DNA of 17,165 nt from JAQGMO01 sp050954505 (GCA_050954505.1 JBPBPY010000294.1:1-17165), one strand, 5' to 3'; positions 1 through 8,528 are shown, counted from the first letter of the stretch. Translations and numbers: made by a program. The notes: generated by a model not told the origin, from the sequence alone.

Positions 1-1
1 C

Positions 2-2620
2 CCACACGCGCCGCCGCGGGTTTTCCTCACCAGCCCGATTGCTCCGGCCCTGGCTGCCCGTCCCCGGCTGCCGGCTCAGCCAGCGGCACCGGGCCGGGCC
101 AATATGCCGCTCGGCGCCGAGCAACCGCCGTCGAAATCGATGTGGCCAATTCCCGGACCCGGTCTGCCCTACCTGGGCGCGACACAGCAGCGCCCACGCG
201 GCATGGCCAAAATTGTCCAGCCTCCCGAACATGCCACCCCGCTCGATCTGGTCAAGCATCGCCAAGCCTACGATGCCCATTCGATCGAACGCTGTGAAAG
301 CCAGGGATACTATACCCAGGCGCGCGAAATGCTGGAAGCCTACAGCGCAACCGAGCGCCGCCTGCCGCCGCAATTCCAGTCGGAGTCGAACGCCCGGGAA
401 GCAAACGATCGCTCCGTGCTGCACGGGAAATTGCTTGCGTTGGAGTGGATCAGCTGCATGAGCGCGATGACTGCCAACCCCACGCTGCAGCGACTGGGCA
501 ATGCCGCCGTGATCTCGTTCCAGGCCGGCGATCCGGAACTCATGGAGCAGGCCAGGCAGGAATATCAAGCCATCCTGAAAAACCCGCGCGCAATCGGCCG
601 CACCGCTGAAGAACGCGCATGCTTCGAATATGTCAGAGCGGTGCTGCTGCGGGCGGGCAAGCTAGTTGAAGATGAAGTGCCGGCGCCGCTGCCAGGCAAA
701 CCGATGTTCGACGCCTCGACGGGGCAGGGTTTCCGGGTGCTGCGTTATCTCGACCGCATGCATGTCATGCTGTATCAGCTCCAGCACACGCGCGAAAAGA
801 TCACGCCTGAACAGATCAACGCCCTGCGGGTCTGGAGCCACTATGCAGCAAAACACGCCAATACACCGGTCGGGTCGAGGGAAGCGTGGAAGCTCTACGA
901 GGACATCCTGAACCGGACCAAGGAGATCGAGACATTGCCTCCGGCACCGGCGCGCGCAGCCGTGGATACGCTGTGCAAGGAATTCCTTGATACGGTGCAA
1001 CGCATGGGGGGCCAATTGAAATCCGAGACCAGGCCTGCCTACGCCGGGATAATCAACAATTACCAAAAGCAGTCGTTCAAGGAAATCACCACCCTGGAAA
1101 AACAGGGCCAGTTCGAACGTGCGCTGGAACTCACCAATGAATTCCTCGACGACGAGCAACACATGAGCGTCGACCAGCGTCTGCCAAACGCGGAGCTGAA
1201 AAAATTCATTGAAAAGAAAATCCATCTGACCGACCTGACGCGGGCGCGCCAGCAAACGGAAGAGCCATTGCAGCAGGCCATTCTCGAAAGCCTGATGAAC
1301 GTGATCGGCCCTCTTGAACAACAGGGGCGCCCGGACAAGGCACTGAAGGTACTGGCCAAGTTCCTTGATGAAGCAAGGTCGACGCGCATGATGTATGCCT
1401 ACTCACCCGAACTGGTCGAGATCCTGCAGGAAAAGCAGACCGAGCTGGAACAGCAGCGCACGCAGATTTTCATGCAGCGTCCACGTTACTCGGACCGCGC
1501 CGACAGTGCGAGCACCCCGGTACGCAGAGGCCCGATTGGCGCCCAGCCCGGCGCCGATGTCGATACCGGCGAGATGCCTCGCCGGGTCGAGCGCAGGCCA
1601 GGCACCGCCAGCACCAGAACGCCTGCACCAGTGCTCTCGCGCCAGCCAACGCCAGTGCCGGCGCCAGCCGTGGCCCCTGCCTATGTGCCAGTGCCGGCAT
1701 CCCCACGCCTGGCACCGTTCATGGACTTCATGAAAGTGCCGTATGTTGCCAGGTCCGCGCCGGCAACACTAGCGCTACTGCGCCGCTACGGTGCGCAGGA
1801 CGAGGCAGCCATGCCGGACCTGCCGTTCGGCATTCCAAGAACTGCCTCGGCACCGCCACCGCAGATGCACTTCGGCATGCCCCCGTCGGTGCTGCCTGCG
1901 CGGTCGCCTTCCAGGGCCGGTTCGCCAGCTGCACCAACGCCTTCAACGTCTCCAATGTCTTCAACGCCTCCGACGCAGCAAGCGCCGGCGCCCAGGCATC
2001 TGAACCGCACTACAGAGGGCAATTCCAGAGCCAATCCCGGCGCCAATTCCGGTACCAGAGCCAGCGTCAAAGCCAAACCGCTGGTCAATGCCAACAATAT
2101 CCTTGGCGACATGCTCGACGAACTCCGGCAGCTCAAGCGCAATGGCAACTGGCGTCTTGCCAGTGACATGCTGGAACAGTTTTGGCAACAGCACAGCAAT
2201 GCCGTTTCGGTCTCGTCGCTGCAAAGATTCCTGCGCGAACGCACAGAAGTCTCAACCGTTCTCAACCGTACGGACGACGGCTATCTGCAAACGCTCTGGC
2301 AGTCGGCTGCCGAGGCCGGTCCGGACTTGATTCCAGAACGGCCCAGAACAACCAACCGTCAGCGGCATGGGCATACGCTGGCCGATCTGGAATTTCTCGA
2401 GGCGCGAGGCACCCCGCGCCAATGCGCCGATCTGGTTTCGGCATATCTGCAGTTTAACGACGGGCGCGTTGCAGCAGAACGCATATCGGACCGTGCGCGC
2501 CAGCAGTTGATCGAAAAAGGTCAACGCTTCGAACGAATGGCGGCAGTCGACAAGCAGCCCGACGTCATCAGCCAGAAAGGCACGCCCCGTGCACGCATCC
2601 CTGGTACGGTTGCTGGATAG
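2..2620 (+). CDS. Unrecognised large repeat protein with proline-rich linker (5' end open at window edge)
   Basis: I do not recognise this family. The first in-window ATG is at 104 (838 residues from there), but the frame is open for 34 more Pro/Ala-rich codons to the window edge and no Shine-Dalgarno precedes 104, so the true start is probably outside. Counting from 104, a two-helix module of about 55 residues recurs near 57-112, 323-377, 395-449, 666-720 and 757-811. Its core reads roughly LExQGxxxxALxxLxxFLD, followed by a variable turn and a second charged helix. Residues about 460-660 form a Pro/Ala/Ser/Thr-rich, probably disordered linker. I see no signal peptide, membrane segment or catalytic motif. 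The module resembles TPR-like helical hairpins, which suggests protein binding, but that is inference. The stop is 6 bp before the next gene, which carries the same module, so the two are probably co-transcribed and related by duplication. A secreted effector or a cytoplasmic scaffold are both possible. Confidence 0.72.
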   Translation, partial: PHAPPRVFLTSPIAPALAARPRLPAQPAAPGRANMPLGAEQPPSKSMWPIPGPGLPYLGATQQRPRGMAKIVQPPEHATPLDLVKHRQAYDAHSIERCESQGYYTQAREMLEAYSATERRLPPQFQSESNAREANDRSVLHGKLLALEWISCMSAMTANPTLQRLGNAAVISFQAGDPELMEQARQEYQAILKNPRAIGRTAEERACFEYVRAVLLRAGKLVEDEVPAPLPGKPMFDASTGQGFRVLRYLDRMHVMLYQLQHTREKITPEQINALRVWSHYAAKHANTPVGSREAWKLYEDILNRTKEIETLPPAPARAAVDTLCKEFLDTVQRMGGQLKSETRPAYAGIINNYQKQSFKEITTLEKQGQFERALELTNEFLDDEQHMSVDQRLPNAELKKFIEKKIHLTDLTRARQQTEEPLQQAILESLMNVIGPLEQQGRPDKALKVLAKFLDEARSTRMMYAYSPELVEILQEKQTELEQQRTQIFMQRPRYSDRADSASTPVRRGPIGAQPGADVDTGEMPRRVERRPGTASTRTPAPVLSRQPTPVPAPAVAPAYVPVPASPRLAPFMDFMKVPYVARSAPATLALLRRYGAQDEAAMPDLPFGIPRTASAPPPQMHFGMPPSVLPARSPSRAGSPAAPTPSTSPMSSTPPTQQAPAPRHLNRTTEGNSRANPGANSGTRASVKAKPLVNANNILGDMLDELRQLKRNGNWRLASDMLEQFWQQHSNAVSVSSLQRFLRERTEVSTVLNRTDDGYLQTLWQSAAEAGPDLIPERPRTTNRQRHGHTLADLEFLEARGTPRQCADLVSAYLQFNDGRVAAERISDRARQQLIEKGQRFERMAAVDKQPDVISQKGTPRARIPGTVAG

Positions 2621-2626
2621 GCCGGC

Positions 2627-3601
2627 ATGACCTTCCGTCTTCCCTTCGCCAGACACTTTTCGCGCCCGACAGCAAAGACGTCGGTTGCCGAACAGCCTGG
2701 CGGGGCAGACGCACCGGCGCTGCAGGCGCCGCCCCTGGCACGACAAAATCCGGGCCAGGCCAAGACAAGCAGTCTGACGCAGCGCGCGCGGTTTTTGAGC
2801 AGCATGGCGCGCAATGCCCTGCACCTGGGCAATGGGCGGCACGCCGCTGGCGCGACCATGGCGAGTGCTCCGCTCGTATTCGTGGCGGGACCGGAATATA
2901 CCGCGGTGGATCATCCATTGTCCGGCAAGACCGCCAAAGCCACGGCAGATCACACGCTGTCCGTGAAGACCACCAAGGCCACGGCAGATCGACCGCTGTC
3001 AGTGAAGACCGCCGAGGCGACGGCGGCCCCGCCAATTCCACGCAGGCATCCGGCTCGCCTTGCAAAACCAAAGGCAGGCATCCTGAAACGGCCTCCCCTG
3101 GCCTCACCGTCAATGCCGGCAACGTCCCATGATTCACGCACCGATACCGAGTCGGCGTTGCGCACGGCCGTCCTCGAGCAGCTTGCCGAGCTGGAGCGGC
3201 AGGGACTGCATGCCAAAGCGCTCAAGGTACTGGAACAATTCCTCGACATGACCGGGCCACTGCGGCAAGCGTATGACCTGTCACCGGAACTGACAGCGCA
3301 TTTCAAGGGCAAGCTGCAGGAGTACGAGGCCATCGAGGCAGGCAGCGAGATTGGCGCCCATGGCGCCGGCCTGGCCGGGACTGACGCGCACGCACACAGG
3401 CAGGCGCTGATACAGAATCCCAAAATCCTCACCTTTGCCATCGGACTTCGGCAACAAGGCCGGCATCGGCAGGCTCTCGACTGGGTCTCTACCTTGCTCG
3501 AGCAAATGGCCTTGCATCCGAATCATCAGATTCCGCTACAGGTGGTCACCCGGCTGGAACAATTGCAACGCGATTGTCAGTCTGTACTGACGGCCGGCTG
3601 A
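2627..3601 (+). CDS. Unrecognised protein sharing the helical module of its upstream neighbour
   Basis: 324 residues, family not recognised. The first 170 residues are low-complexity, rich in Ala, Pro, Thr and basic residues, and contain three tandem 13-residue repeats at 95-133. The C-terminal half holds two copies of the helical-hairpin module of the upstream gene: residues about 183-236 (core ELERQGLHAKALKVLEQFLD) and about 268-318 (core LRQQGRHRQALDWVSTLLEQ). The first copy is closest to the copy at residues 395-449 of the upstream protein, sharing a KALKVL core, FLD and a following SPEL. There is no membrane segment or enzymatic motif. The start ATG lies 6 bp after the upstream stop with only a weak purine stretch before it, which fits translational coupling. 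The gene ends 43 bp from the convergent hemH stop. A disordered N-terminus before helical repeats is seen in some secreted effectors, but no secretion locus is visible here. Confidence 0.72.
   Translation: MTFRLPFARHFSRPTAKTSVAEQPGGADAPALQAPPLARQNPGQAKTSSLTQRARFLSSMARNALHLGNGRHAAGATMASAPLVFVAGPEYTAVDHPLSGKTAKATADHTLSVKTTKATADRPLSVKTAEATAAPPIPRRHPARLAKPKAGILKRPPLASPSMPATSHDSRTDTESALRTAVLEQLAELERQGLHAKALKVLEQFLDMTGPLRQAYDLSPELTAHFKGKLQEYEAIEAGSEIGAHGAGLAGTDAHAHRQALIQNPKILTFAIGLRQQGRHRQALDWVSTLLEQMALHPNHQIPLQVVTRLEQLQRDCQSVLTAG
2909..3025 (+). repeat. Three tandem 39-bp repeats inside a coding region
   Basis: Three consecutive 39-bp units (2909-2947, 2948-2986, 2987-3025) encode residues 95-107, 108-120 and 121-133 of the second repeat protein. 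The peptide consensus is D-H/R-P/T-L-S-V-K-T-x-K/E-A-T-A. The unit is a multiple of three, so changes in copy number would keep the frame. Several differences between copies are synonymous, which agrees with selection on the peptide. Confidence 0.85.
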
Positions 3602-3605
3602 CATT

Positions 3606-3640
3606 GGCACGCGATGGCCCCGGCCGCAGTGCTGCGTGCC
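3606..3640. terminator. Possible hairpin between convergent genes
   Basis: Perfect 7-bp arms GGCACGC (3606-3612) and GCGTGCC (3634-3640) flank a 21-nt loop that itself contains two GGCC blocks. It lies in the 43-bp gap between the stop of the second repeat protein and the hemH stop. No T-run follows on either strand, so it does not fit the classical intrinsic terminator pattern. Confidence 0.3.
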
Positions 3641-3644
3641 GGTA

Positions 3645-4751
3645 CTATTGCCGTGCACCGAGTTCAAGCGCACGCTTGCGTCCGATGGCGGCATCGTCCT
3701 GCCGGTGTTGCGCGTCGCCTGGCGTCGGCCTGGTTGGCCAGCCCGCCAGCTGTTGTTCAACGATATCGGCGAGCGCATGGATCCATGGCTGCGATTCATT
3801 CAGACACTGGATGTAGTGATACTGCTTGCCGCCTGCTTCCAGGAACGCCGCCCGCACTTCGAGATTGATTTCTTCCAGGGTTTCCAGGCAGTCGCTGGTA
3901 AAACCCGGACAAATAACGTCAATACGCTCGAGACCGCCCTTGGCCAGTTCGATCACCGTCGGCAGCGTATAGGGTTGCAGCCATTGCGCCCGCCCGAAAC
4001 GGGACTGGAAGGTCAGCAGATAGTCCTGCGGCGCCAGCCCGAGCGCGGTGGCCAGCAGCCGGGCGGTCTTGTGGCACTCGCAATGGTAGGGATCGCCCAG
4101 CGTCAGTGTGCGCTGGGGTACGCCATGAAAACTGAGCAGCAATTTGTCGCCCCGGCCATGGCGTGACCAGAATGCGCGCACGGACTGTGCCAGCGCATCG
4201 ATGTAGGCCGGATGGTCATGGTAATGCTTGATCAGGCGCAGTTCGGGCACATTGCGCACCCGTGCGTAGTGGCCAAAGACGGCATCGAAGATCGACGCCG
4301 TGGTGGTGGCGGAATACTGCGGATAGGCCGGCAGCACCAGGATGCGGTCAACGCCGTCCTGGCGCAGTTTGTCGAGGACACTGGCCACCGATGGCGCGCC
4401 ATAGCGCATGGCGTGCACGACCTGCACCTGATGGCCGCGCTCGCCGAGAAAGCCGCGCAGCATCACTGCCTGGCGAGTGGTGTGGACCTGCAGCGGCGAA
4501 CCGTCGGCGCTCCAGATCAGCGCATATTTGGCGGCCGATTTGGCACTGCGAAATGGCAGGATCGCCAGATTCAGGATCAGCCACCAGATCGGGCGTGGAA
4601 TCTCCACCACGCGTTGGTCGGAGAGAAATTCCTTCAGGTAGGGCCGTACGGCCTTGGCCGTCGGCGCATCGGGGGTGCCGAGATTGACCAGCACGACGGC
4701 CGTTTTTGCAATCGTGCCATGGGTGTGGCCGGGTTCAGTTTCAAAGCGCAT
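3645..4751 (-). CDS. hemH: Ferrochelatase
   Basis: Inserts Fe(II) into protoporphyrin IX, the last step of protohaem synthesis, in the cytoplasm or at the inner membrane face. The 368-residue protein has the bacterial family length. It opens with VVLVNLGTPDAP (residues 19-30), typical of the fold, and carries the signature LLSFHGVP (205-212) with the invariant histidine at 209. FQSRFG follows at 248-253, then the conserved acidic segment DCLETLEEI (287-295), whose Glu290 matches the family's catalytic glutamate. PAYPQYSATTTAS (141-153) is another conserved block. An in-frame stop (TGA at 4755-4757) just upstream means the ATG at 4751 is the earliest possible start; no clear Shine-Dalgarno is visible. 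It lies 44 bp after recN on the same strand and is probably the last gene of a nadK-recN-hemH transcript. A short non-conserved C-terminal tail follows about residue 340. Confidence 0.97.
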   Translation of the reverse strand: MRFETEPGHTHGTIAKTAVVLVNLGTPDAPTAKAVRPYLKEFLSDQRVVEIPRPIWWLILNLAILPFRSAKSAAKYALIWSADGSPLQVHTTRQAVMLRGFLGERGHQVQVVHAMRYGAPSVASVLDKLRQDGVDRILVLPAYPQYSATTTASIFDAVFGHYARVRNVPELRLIKHYHDHPAYIDALAQSVRAFWSRHGRGDKLLLSFHGVPQRTLTLGDPYHCECHKTARLLATALGLAPQDYLLTFQSRFGRAQWLQPYTLPTVIELAKGGLERIDVICPGFTSDCLETLEEINLEVRAAFLEAGGKQYHYIQCLNESQPWIHALADIVEQQLAGWPTRPTPGDAQHRQDDAAIGRKRALELGARQ

Positions 4752-4795
4752 TGATCATCGATAGTGGTAGCCATGGTGAGCGGCCTGGTGAACAT

Positions 4796-6448
4796 TCAGG
4801 AGGCCAGCAATTCACGTGCATGCTTGCGTGTGGTGGCGGTGATTTCGATACCGCCCAACATGCGCGCGACCTCTTCGACGCGCGACTTGGTATCCAGGGG
4901 CGCAATGCGCGAAACCGTGCGGCCGGCATCGGCGCTGGCCTTGCTGACCTGGAAATGCTGATTTGCCTGGCTGGCGACCTGGGGCAAATGGGTGACGCAC
5001 AACACTTGGCGGTCATGGCCCAGCCGTTTGAGCAGGCGCCCGACCACTTCGGCCACGCCGCCGCCGATGCCGCTGTCGACTTCATCGAAGATCAGTGTCG
5101 GTGTGGCAGTGGCCGTCGAGGTAATCACCGAAATTGCCAAGGCAATGCGTGCCAGCTCGCCACCCGAGGCCACCTTGGCCAGTGGGCGCGGCACCGTGCC
5201 GGCGTGACCCGCGACCATGAATTCGATTTGCTCCAGACCGTAGGCAGCCGGCTCGCAGGGATTGAGCGCAATGGCAAAGCGCCCTCCGGCCATCGACAAC
5301 TCCTGCATGGCCTGCGTGACGGCCTGGCCCAATGCCGCTGCCGCACTGGCGCGGGCAGCCGAGAGCGCCTGTGCTGCCTCCAGGTAGACCGCATGCAGCT
5401 TGTCTTCCTGTGCGCGCAGCGCATCGAGGTCGCTGGCATCGGCCAGCTGTTTCAATTGCGCTGACAGCATGGCAGCTTCCTGCGGCAGGTCTTCCGGTTC
5501 AACCCGGAATTTGCGTGCCGCCGAATGCAGCGCTTCGAGCCGGCTTTCAACCTGGCGCAGGCGCGCAGGATCAAGTTCGACACGGCCGAGATAGTCGTTC
5601 AAGGCGTACACCGCCTCCTGCAATTGGATACGCGCCGGCTCCAGCGCTTCCATGACCGGTTTCAAGCCGTCGTCGATGTCGGCCAGCTTGCCGATGCGCT
5701 GGTTCAGTGCCGACAGCTGCGACAGGATCGGCGCATTGTCGTTTTCCGAAATCAGCATCAATGCTTCCTGCGCTCCTTCGATCAAGGTCGCCGCATGCGA
5801 CAGACGGCTGTGCTCGTTGCTGATCTCGGTCCATTCGCCTGGCTGGGCAGCGAGCTTGTCAAGTTCGCCCACCTGCCATTCCAGCCGCTCGCGTTCCAGC
5901 AGCACGTTCCTGGCATCGCGCTCGAATTCCTCGCGCTGGCGCGCCAGGGTGCGCCAGGCCTTGTAGGCCACTGCCACGCCCTGGGTCTGCTCCAGCAGTC
6001 CGGCCTGGCCATCGAGCAGCAGCCGCTGGGCGTCGTTTTTCAGCAATGACTGATGGGCATGCTGGCCATGGATGTCGACCAGCAGCTCGCCGAGTTCGCG
6101 CAACTGCCCGGCTGTGGCGGAGATGCCATTGATATAGGCCTTCGAACGGCCCGCATTGTCGATCACGCGGCGCAGCAGCACCGCGCCTTCTTCGACGCCG
6201 AATTCATTGCTTTCAAGCCAGGACGCCGCATCGGGCATCAAACTGAACTCGGCACTGATGTCGGCGCGCGCGGCGCCGTCCCTTACCACGCTGGCGTCAC
6301 CGCGGCCACCCAATGCCAAGGCCAGCGCATCGATGAGGATGGACTTGCCGGCGCCGGTTTCACCGGTGAATACCGAAAAGCCCGAGGCCAGCTCAAGTTC
6401 AATGGCGTCGACAATGACGAAGTCGTGAATGGAAAGTGTGCGCAGCAT
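4796..6448 (-). CDS. recN: DNA repair protein RecN (SMC-like ATPase)
   Basis: RecN acts early in recombinational repair of double-strand breaks, bridging or holding DNA through an SMC-like ATPase with a coiled coil. The 550-residue length is usual. The N-terminus MLRTLSIHDFVIVD is characteristic, with Walker A GETGAGKS at 29-36 and the Q-loop-like block DIHGQHAHQSLL at 125-136. Residues about 155-380 are rich in Glu, Arg, Leu and Gln, as expected for the coiled-coil arms. The ABC signature ASGGELARIALA is at 427-438, Walker B TLIFDEVDSGIGG at 451-463 and the switch histidine in VTHLPQ at 485-490. It sits between nadK (101 bp upstream) and hemH. I saw no obvious LexA box (CTG-N10-CAG) just upstream, but did not scan exhaustively. 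All key ATPase elements are intact. Confidence 0.97.
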   Translation of the reverse strand: MLRTLSIHDFVIVDAIELELASGFSVFTGETGAGKSILIDALALALGGRGDASVVRDGAARADISAEFSLMPDAASWLESNEFGVEEGAVLLRRVIDNAGRSKAYINGISATAGQLRELGELLVDIHGQHAHQSLLKNDAQRLLLDGQAGLLEQTQGVAVAYKAWRTLARQREEFERDARNVLLERERLEWQVGELDKLAAQPGEWTEISNEHSRLSHAATLIEGAQEALMLISENDNAPILSQLSALNQRIGKLADIDDGLKPVMEALEPARIQLQEAVYALNDYLGRVELDPARLRQVESRLEALHSAARKFRVEPEDLPQEAAMLSAQLKQLADASDLDALRAQEDKLHAVYLEAAQALSAARASAAAALGQAVTQAMQELSMAGGRFAIALNPCEPAAYGLEQIEFMVAGHAGTVPRPLAKVASGGELARIALAISVITSTATATPTLIFDEVDSGIGGGVAEVVGRLLKRLGHDRQVLCVTHLPQVASQANQHFQVSKASADAGRTVSRIAPLDTKSRVEEVARMLGGIEITATTRKHARELLAS

Positions 6449-6548
6449 GTGAATGACTGGATTGGAAATTCGGTTGAATGCGATGGAATGAGGCCGCGTG
6501 TCGTTCTACTCCTGGCCTGCGCTTGTTCAGGGGTGCCGCCGTGCGAAT

Positions 6549-7475
6549 TTATTTTAACCGACCTTCCACCGAGGGGTACTCATTCCAGTGCAGCTTCTGG
6601 CGCAGGGTGTCGTAATAGTTCCAGCCAAACGGATGCAGGAAGGTGATGGTCTGCGCCGAGCGGCGGATTGCAATGCGGTCATGGTGCATCAGGCTGGCCA
6701 GCGTCTGCATGTCGAAATTGGCGGTACCGTCGCGGCCGTTGATGACTTCGATGACGATGTGGCTGGAATCGGGCACGATGATGGGCCGGTTCGACAGCGC
6801 ATGCGGTGCGATCGGCACCAGGCCGATGCCGCCCAGGCTCGGATGCAGCAGCGGGCCGCCGGCCGACAGTGCATAGGCGGTCGAACCGGTCGGCGTGGTG
6901 ACGATCAGGCCATCGGAGCGCTGGTTGTACATGAAGCAGCCATCGACCTCGACGCGCAATTCGATCATGCCGGCGCCGGCGCCGCGCGAGACCACCACAT
7001 CGTTGAAGGCCAGCGCTTCATAAATGATGGCACCGTCGCGGCTGACCTGGCCTTCGAGCAGGCTGCGCTGTTCGGATTCATAGTTCCCGGCCAGCATGTC
7101 GGTCAAGGCCGGCAGCATGCGCTCGATGGTAATGTCGGTAATGAAACCCAGCCTGCCTTGATTGATGCCGATCAAGGGAACACCATAGGGCGCCAGTTGC
7201 CGTGCAATGCCCAGCATGGTGCCATCGCCGCCGACCACGATGGCAACGTCGGCCAGCCCGCCGATCTGCGCCGGTGTCAAGGCCTCATGCGCGCCAATGT
7301 CCAGGGTTTTTGCGGTTTCGGCTTCGAACACCACGCGGTGTCCTGTACCATGCAGGAAAGCTGCCAGCTCGGGCAGACCGGCCACGCCATGGGCGCCGCC
7401 ATTGGCCTGGGTCTTGCCGACAATGGCGATGGTCTGGAACAATTCAGGCTGGTTTTTTGGCAGGGTCGGCGGCAT
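6549..7475 (-). CDS. nadK: NAD kinase
   Basis: Phosphorylates NAD to NADP in the cytoplasm and sets the NADP(H) pool. From the chosen ATG at 7475 the protein has 308 residues, the usual proteobacterial length. It shows the hallmark GGDGT at 82-86, NQGRLGF at 105-111, the FND motif at 157-159, and the glycine-rich TPTGSTAYALSAGGP at 194-208. The frame is open to an ATG at 7547, but those 24 extra residues have no family character, and MPPTLPKNQPELFQTIAIVGK at 7475 fits known N-termini better; no strong Shine-Dalgarno decides the matter. It is divergent from the HAD-family gene across a 249-bp gap and is the likely first gene of the run with recN and hemH. Its place near hrcA is common in betaproteobacteria. 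Confidence 0.96.
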   Translation of the reverse strand: MPPTLPKNQPELFQTIAIVGKTQANGGAHGVAGLPELAAFLHGTGHRVVFEAETAKTLDIGAHEALTPAQIGGLADVAIVVGGDGTMLGIARQLAPYGVPLIGINQGRLGFITDITIERMLPALTDMLAGNYESEQRSLLEGQVSRDGAIIYEALAFNDVVVSRGAGAGMIELRVEVDGCFMYNQRSDGLIVTTPTGSTAYALSAGGPLLHPSLGGIGLVPIAPHALSNRPIIVPDSSHIVIEVINGRDGTANFDMQTLASLMHHDRIAIRRSAQTITFLHPFGWNYYDTLRQKLHWNEYPSVEGRLK

Positions 7476-7724
7476 GTCGGAGATTAGACCATAATTTCTC
7501 TGTATCCTGAAGCAGCTCGGGCCGCCGCGGCTGCCATGCGCTTGCAACGCCGTTGCGCATCGCTTGCCGGTGTGCAGACCATGGCTGCCTGGCTGCCGTT
7601 GTGCCGTTGCTGCCGTTGTGCCGTTGCTGCCTTTGTTGGCGTTGCTGCCCCGTTGTTTCCTTTGGCGCCGGTACCGCCCTCGCCTGCGCCAGAGCCGGTC
7701 TTGCCCTTTTTATTTGAAGCGAAC
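7476..7724. promoter_or_regulatory. Divergent gap between nadK and the HAD-family gene
   Basis: This 249-bp stretch must hold the promoters for nadK (minus) and for the HAD-hrcA pair (plus), but I cannot pick convincing -35/-10 pairs. It contains a 17-bp tandem duplication at 7594-7631. It is open in two frames: an N-terminal extension of the HAD gene from 7536, and a minus-strand 80-codon frame (7726-7484) ending 8 bp before the nadK start. Neither looks clearly coding. Confidence 0.4.
7594..7631. repeat. 17-bp tandem duplication
   Basis: The unit tgccgttgtgccgttgc occurs at 7594-7610 and again at 7611-7627, followed by the first 4 bp of a third copy. Each unit is itself made of two related tgccgttg blocks. 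As 17 is not a multiple of three, the duplication shifts any reading frame through it, which argues against long conserved coding here. Confidence 0.9.
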
Positions 7725-8528
7725 ATGCATCTGCCTGAAACCATCGAACCCGTCATGACCGCCATGCCCGTCAAGGCAGTCCTGTTCGACCTTGACGATA
7801 CCTTGTGGTCGGTGGTGCCGGTGATCATCCGCGCCGAACAGGAACTGTTTGACTGGCTGGAGCAGCATGTGCCCGGCGTGGCGGCCAGCTGGACCATTGA
7901 CAGCATGCGGGCGCGCCGCATGGAACTCATGAAGCAGACGCCTCGCTATGCGATCGACCTTAATGGCCTGCGTCATGCCGTACTGTGCGAAGCCTTGCTG
8001 GCCAGCGGCGAAGACCCGGGCGCGGCGCAGCATGCGATGCAGGTTTTCATCAAGGCGCGCAATGCCGTGACACCGTTTGACGATGTCTTGCCGGTGCTGG
8101 AACGCCTGCGCGCCGGCGCGCAGGTACGCCTCGGGGTGCTCACCAACGGCACGGCCGACCTGCAGGCCATCGGCATGGCGCATTATTTCGATGTGGTGAT
8201 TGCGGCGCACCAGTTTGGCCGTGCCAAACCCGATCCAGCGATTTTCCTGGCGGCCTGCAGGCAGCTCGGCCTGGCGCCGGCGCAGGTGGTGTATGTGGGC
8301 GACGATCCGGCGCTCGATGTGGAAGGCGCAAAAAATGCGGGCTTGCAAACGGTGTGGATGCGGCGCGCCGACCTGCCCTCCGTGCGCAGCATGCCGGAGC
8401 ATATCGTGCCCGACGCGGTATGTGCCACGCTGCATGAATTGGAAGCCTGGCTCGGGCAGCGCATAATGGTGGCTGCACCGCTGGCCAGCCGGATTGACCG
8501 ATCCGGCCCGGCAGATCGAACCAATTGA
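7725..8528 (+). CDS. HAD-family hydrolase (phosphatase-like)
   Basis: A haloacid dehalogenase superfamily hydrolase, most like small-molecule phosphatases of the YjjG/Gph/epoxide hydrolase N-terminal type; the substrate cannot be read from sequence. From ATG 7725 it has 267 residues. Motif I is DLDDTLW at 22-28 (nucleophile Asp22, acid/base Asp24), motif II LTNGT at 139-143, motif III lysine in GRAKPDP at 165-171 (Lys168), and motif IV GDDPALDV at 192-199. The helical cap between motif I and about residue 110 is present. In-frame ATGs also lie at 7755 and 7764, and the frame is open back to 7536, so the start is uncertain; 7725 is chosen because conserved sequence begins shortly after it and a weak GAAG precedes it. 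The last 15-20 residues look non-conserved. hrcA starts 33 bp downstream, so the two are probably co-transcribed. Confidence 0.9.
   Translation: MHLPETIEPVMTAMPVKAVLFDLDDTLWSVVPVIIRAEQELFDWLEQHVPGVAASWTIDSMRARRMELMKQTPRYAIDLNGLRHAVLCEALLASGEDPGAAQHAMQVFIKARNAVTPFDDVLPVLERLRAGAQVRLGVLTNGTADLQAIGMAHYFDVVIAAHQFGRAKPDPAIFLAACRQLGLAPAQVVYVGDDPALDVEGAKNAGLQTVWMRRADLPSVRSMPEHIVPDAVCATLHELEAWLGQRIMVAAPLASRIDRSGPADRTN

Noticed and set aside
7536..7724. 63-residue N-terminal extension of the HAD-family protein
   Set aside because: Cys/Ala/Pro-rich without family character, lower third-position GC, and it crosses a 17-bp duplication; the HAD fold begins shortly after 7725.
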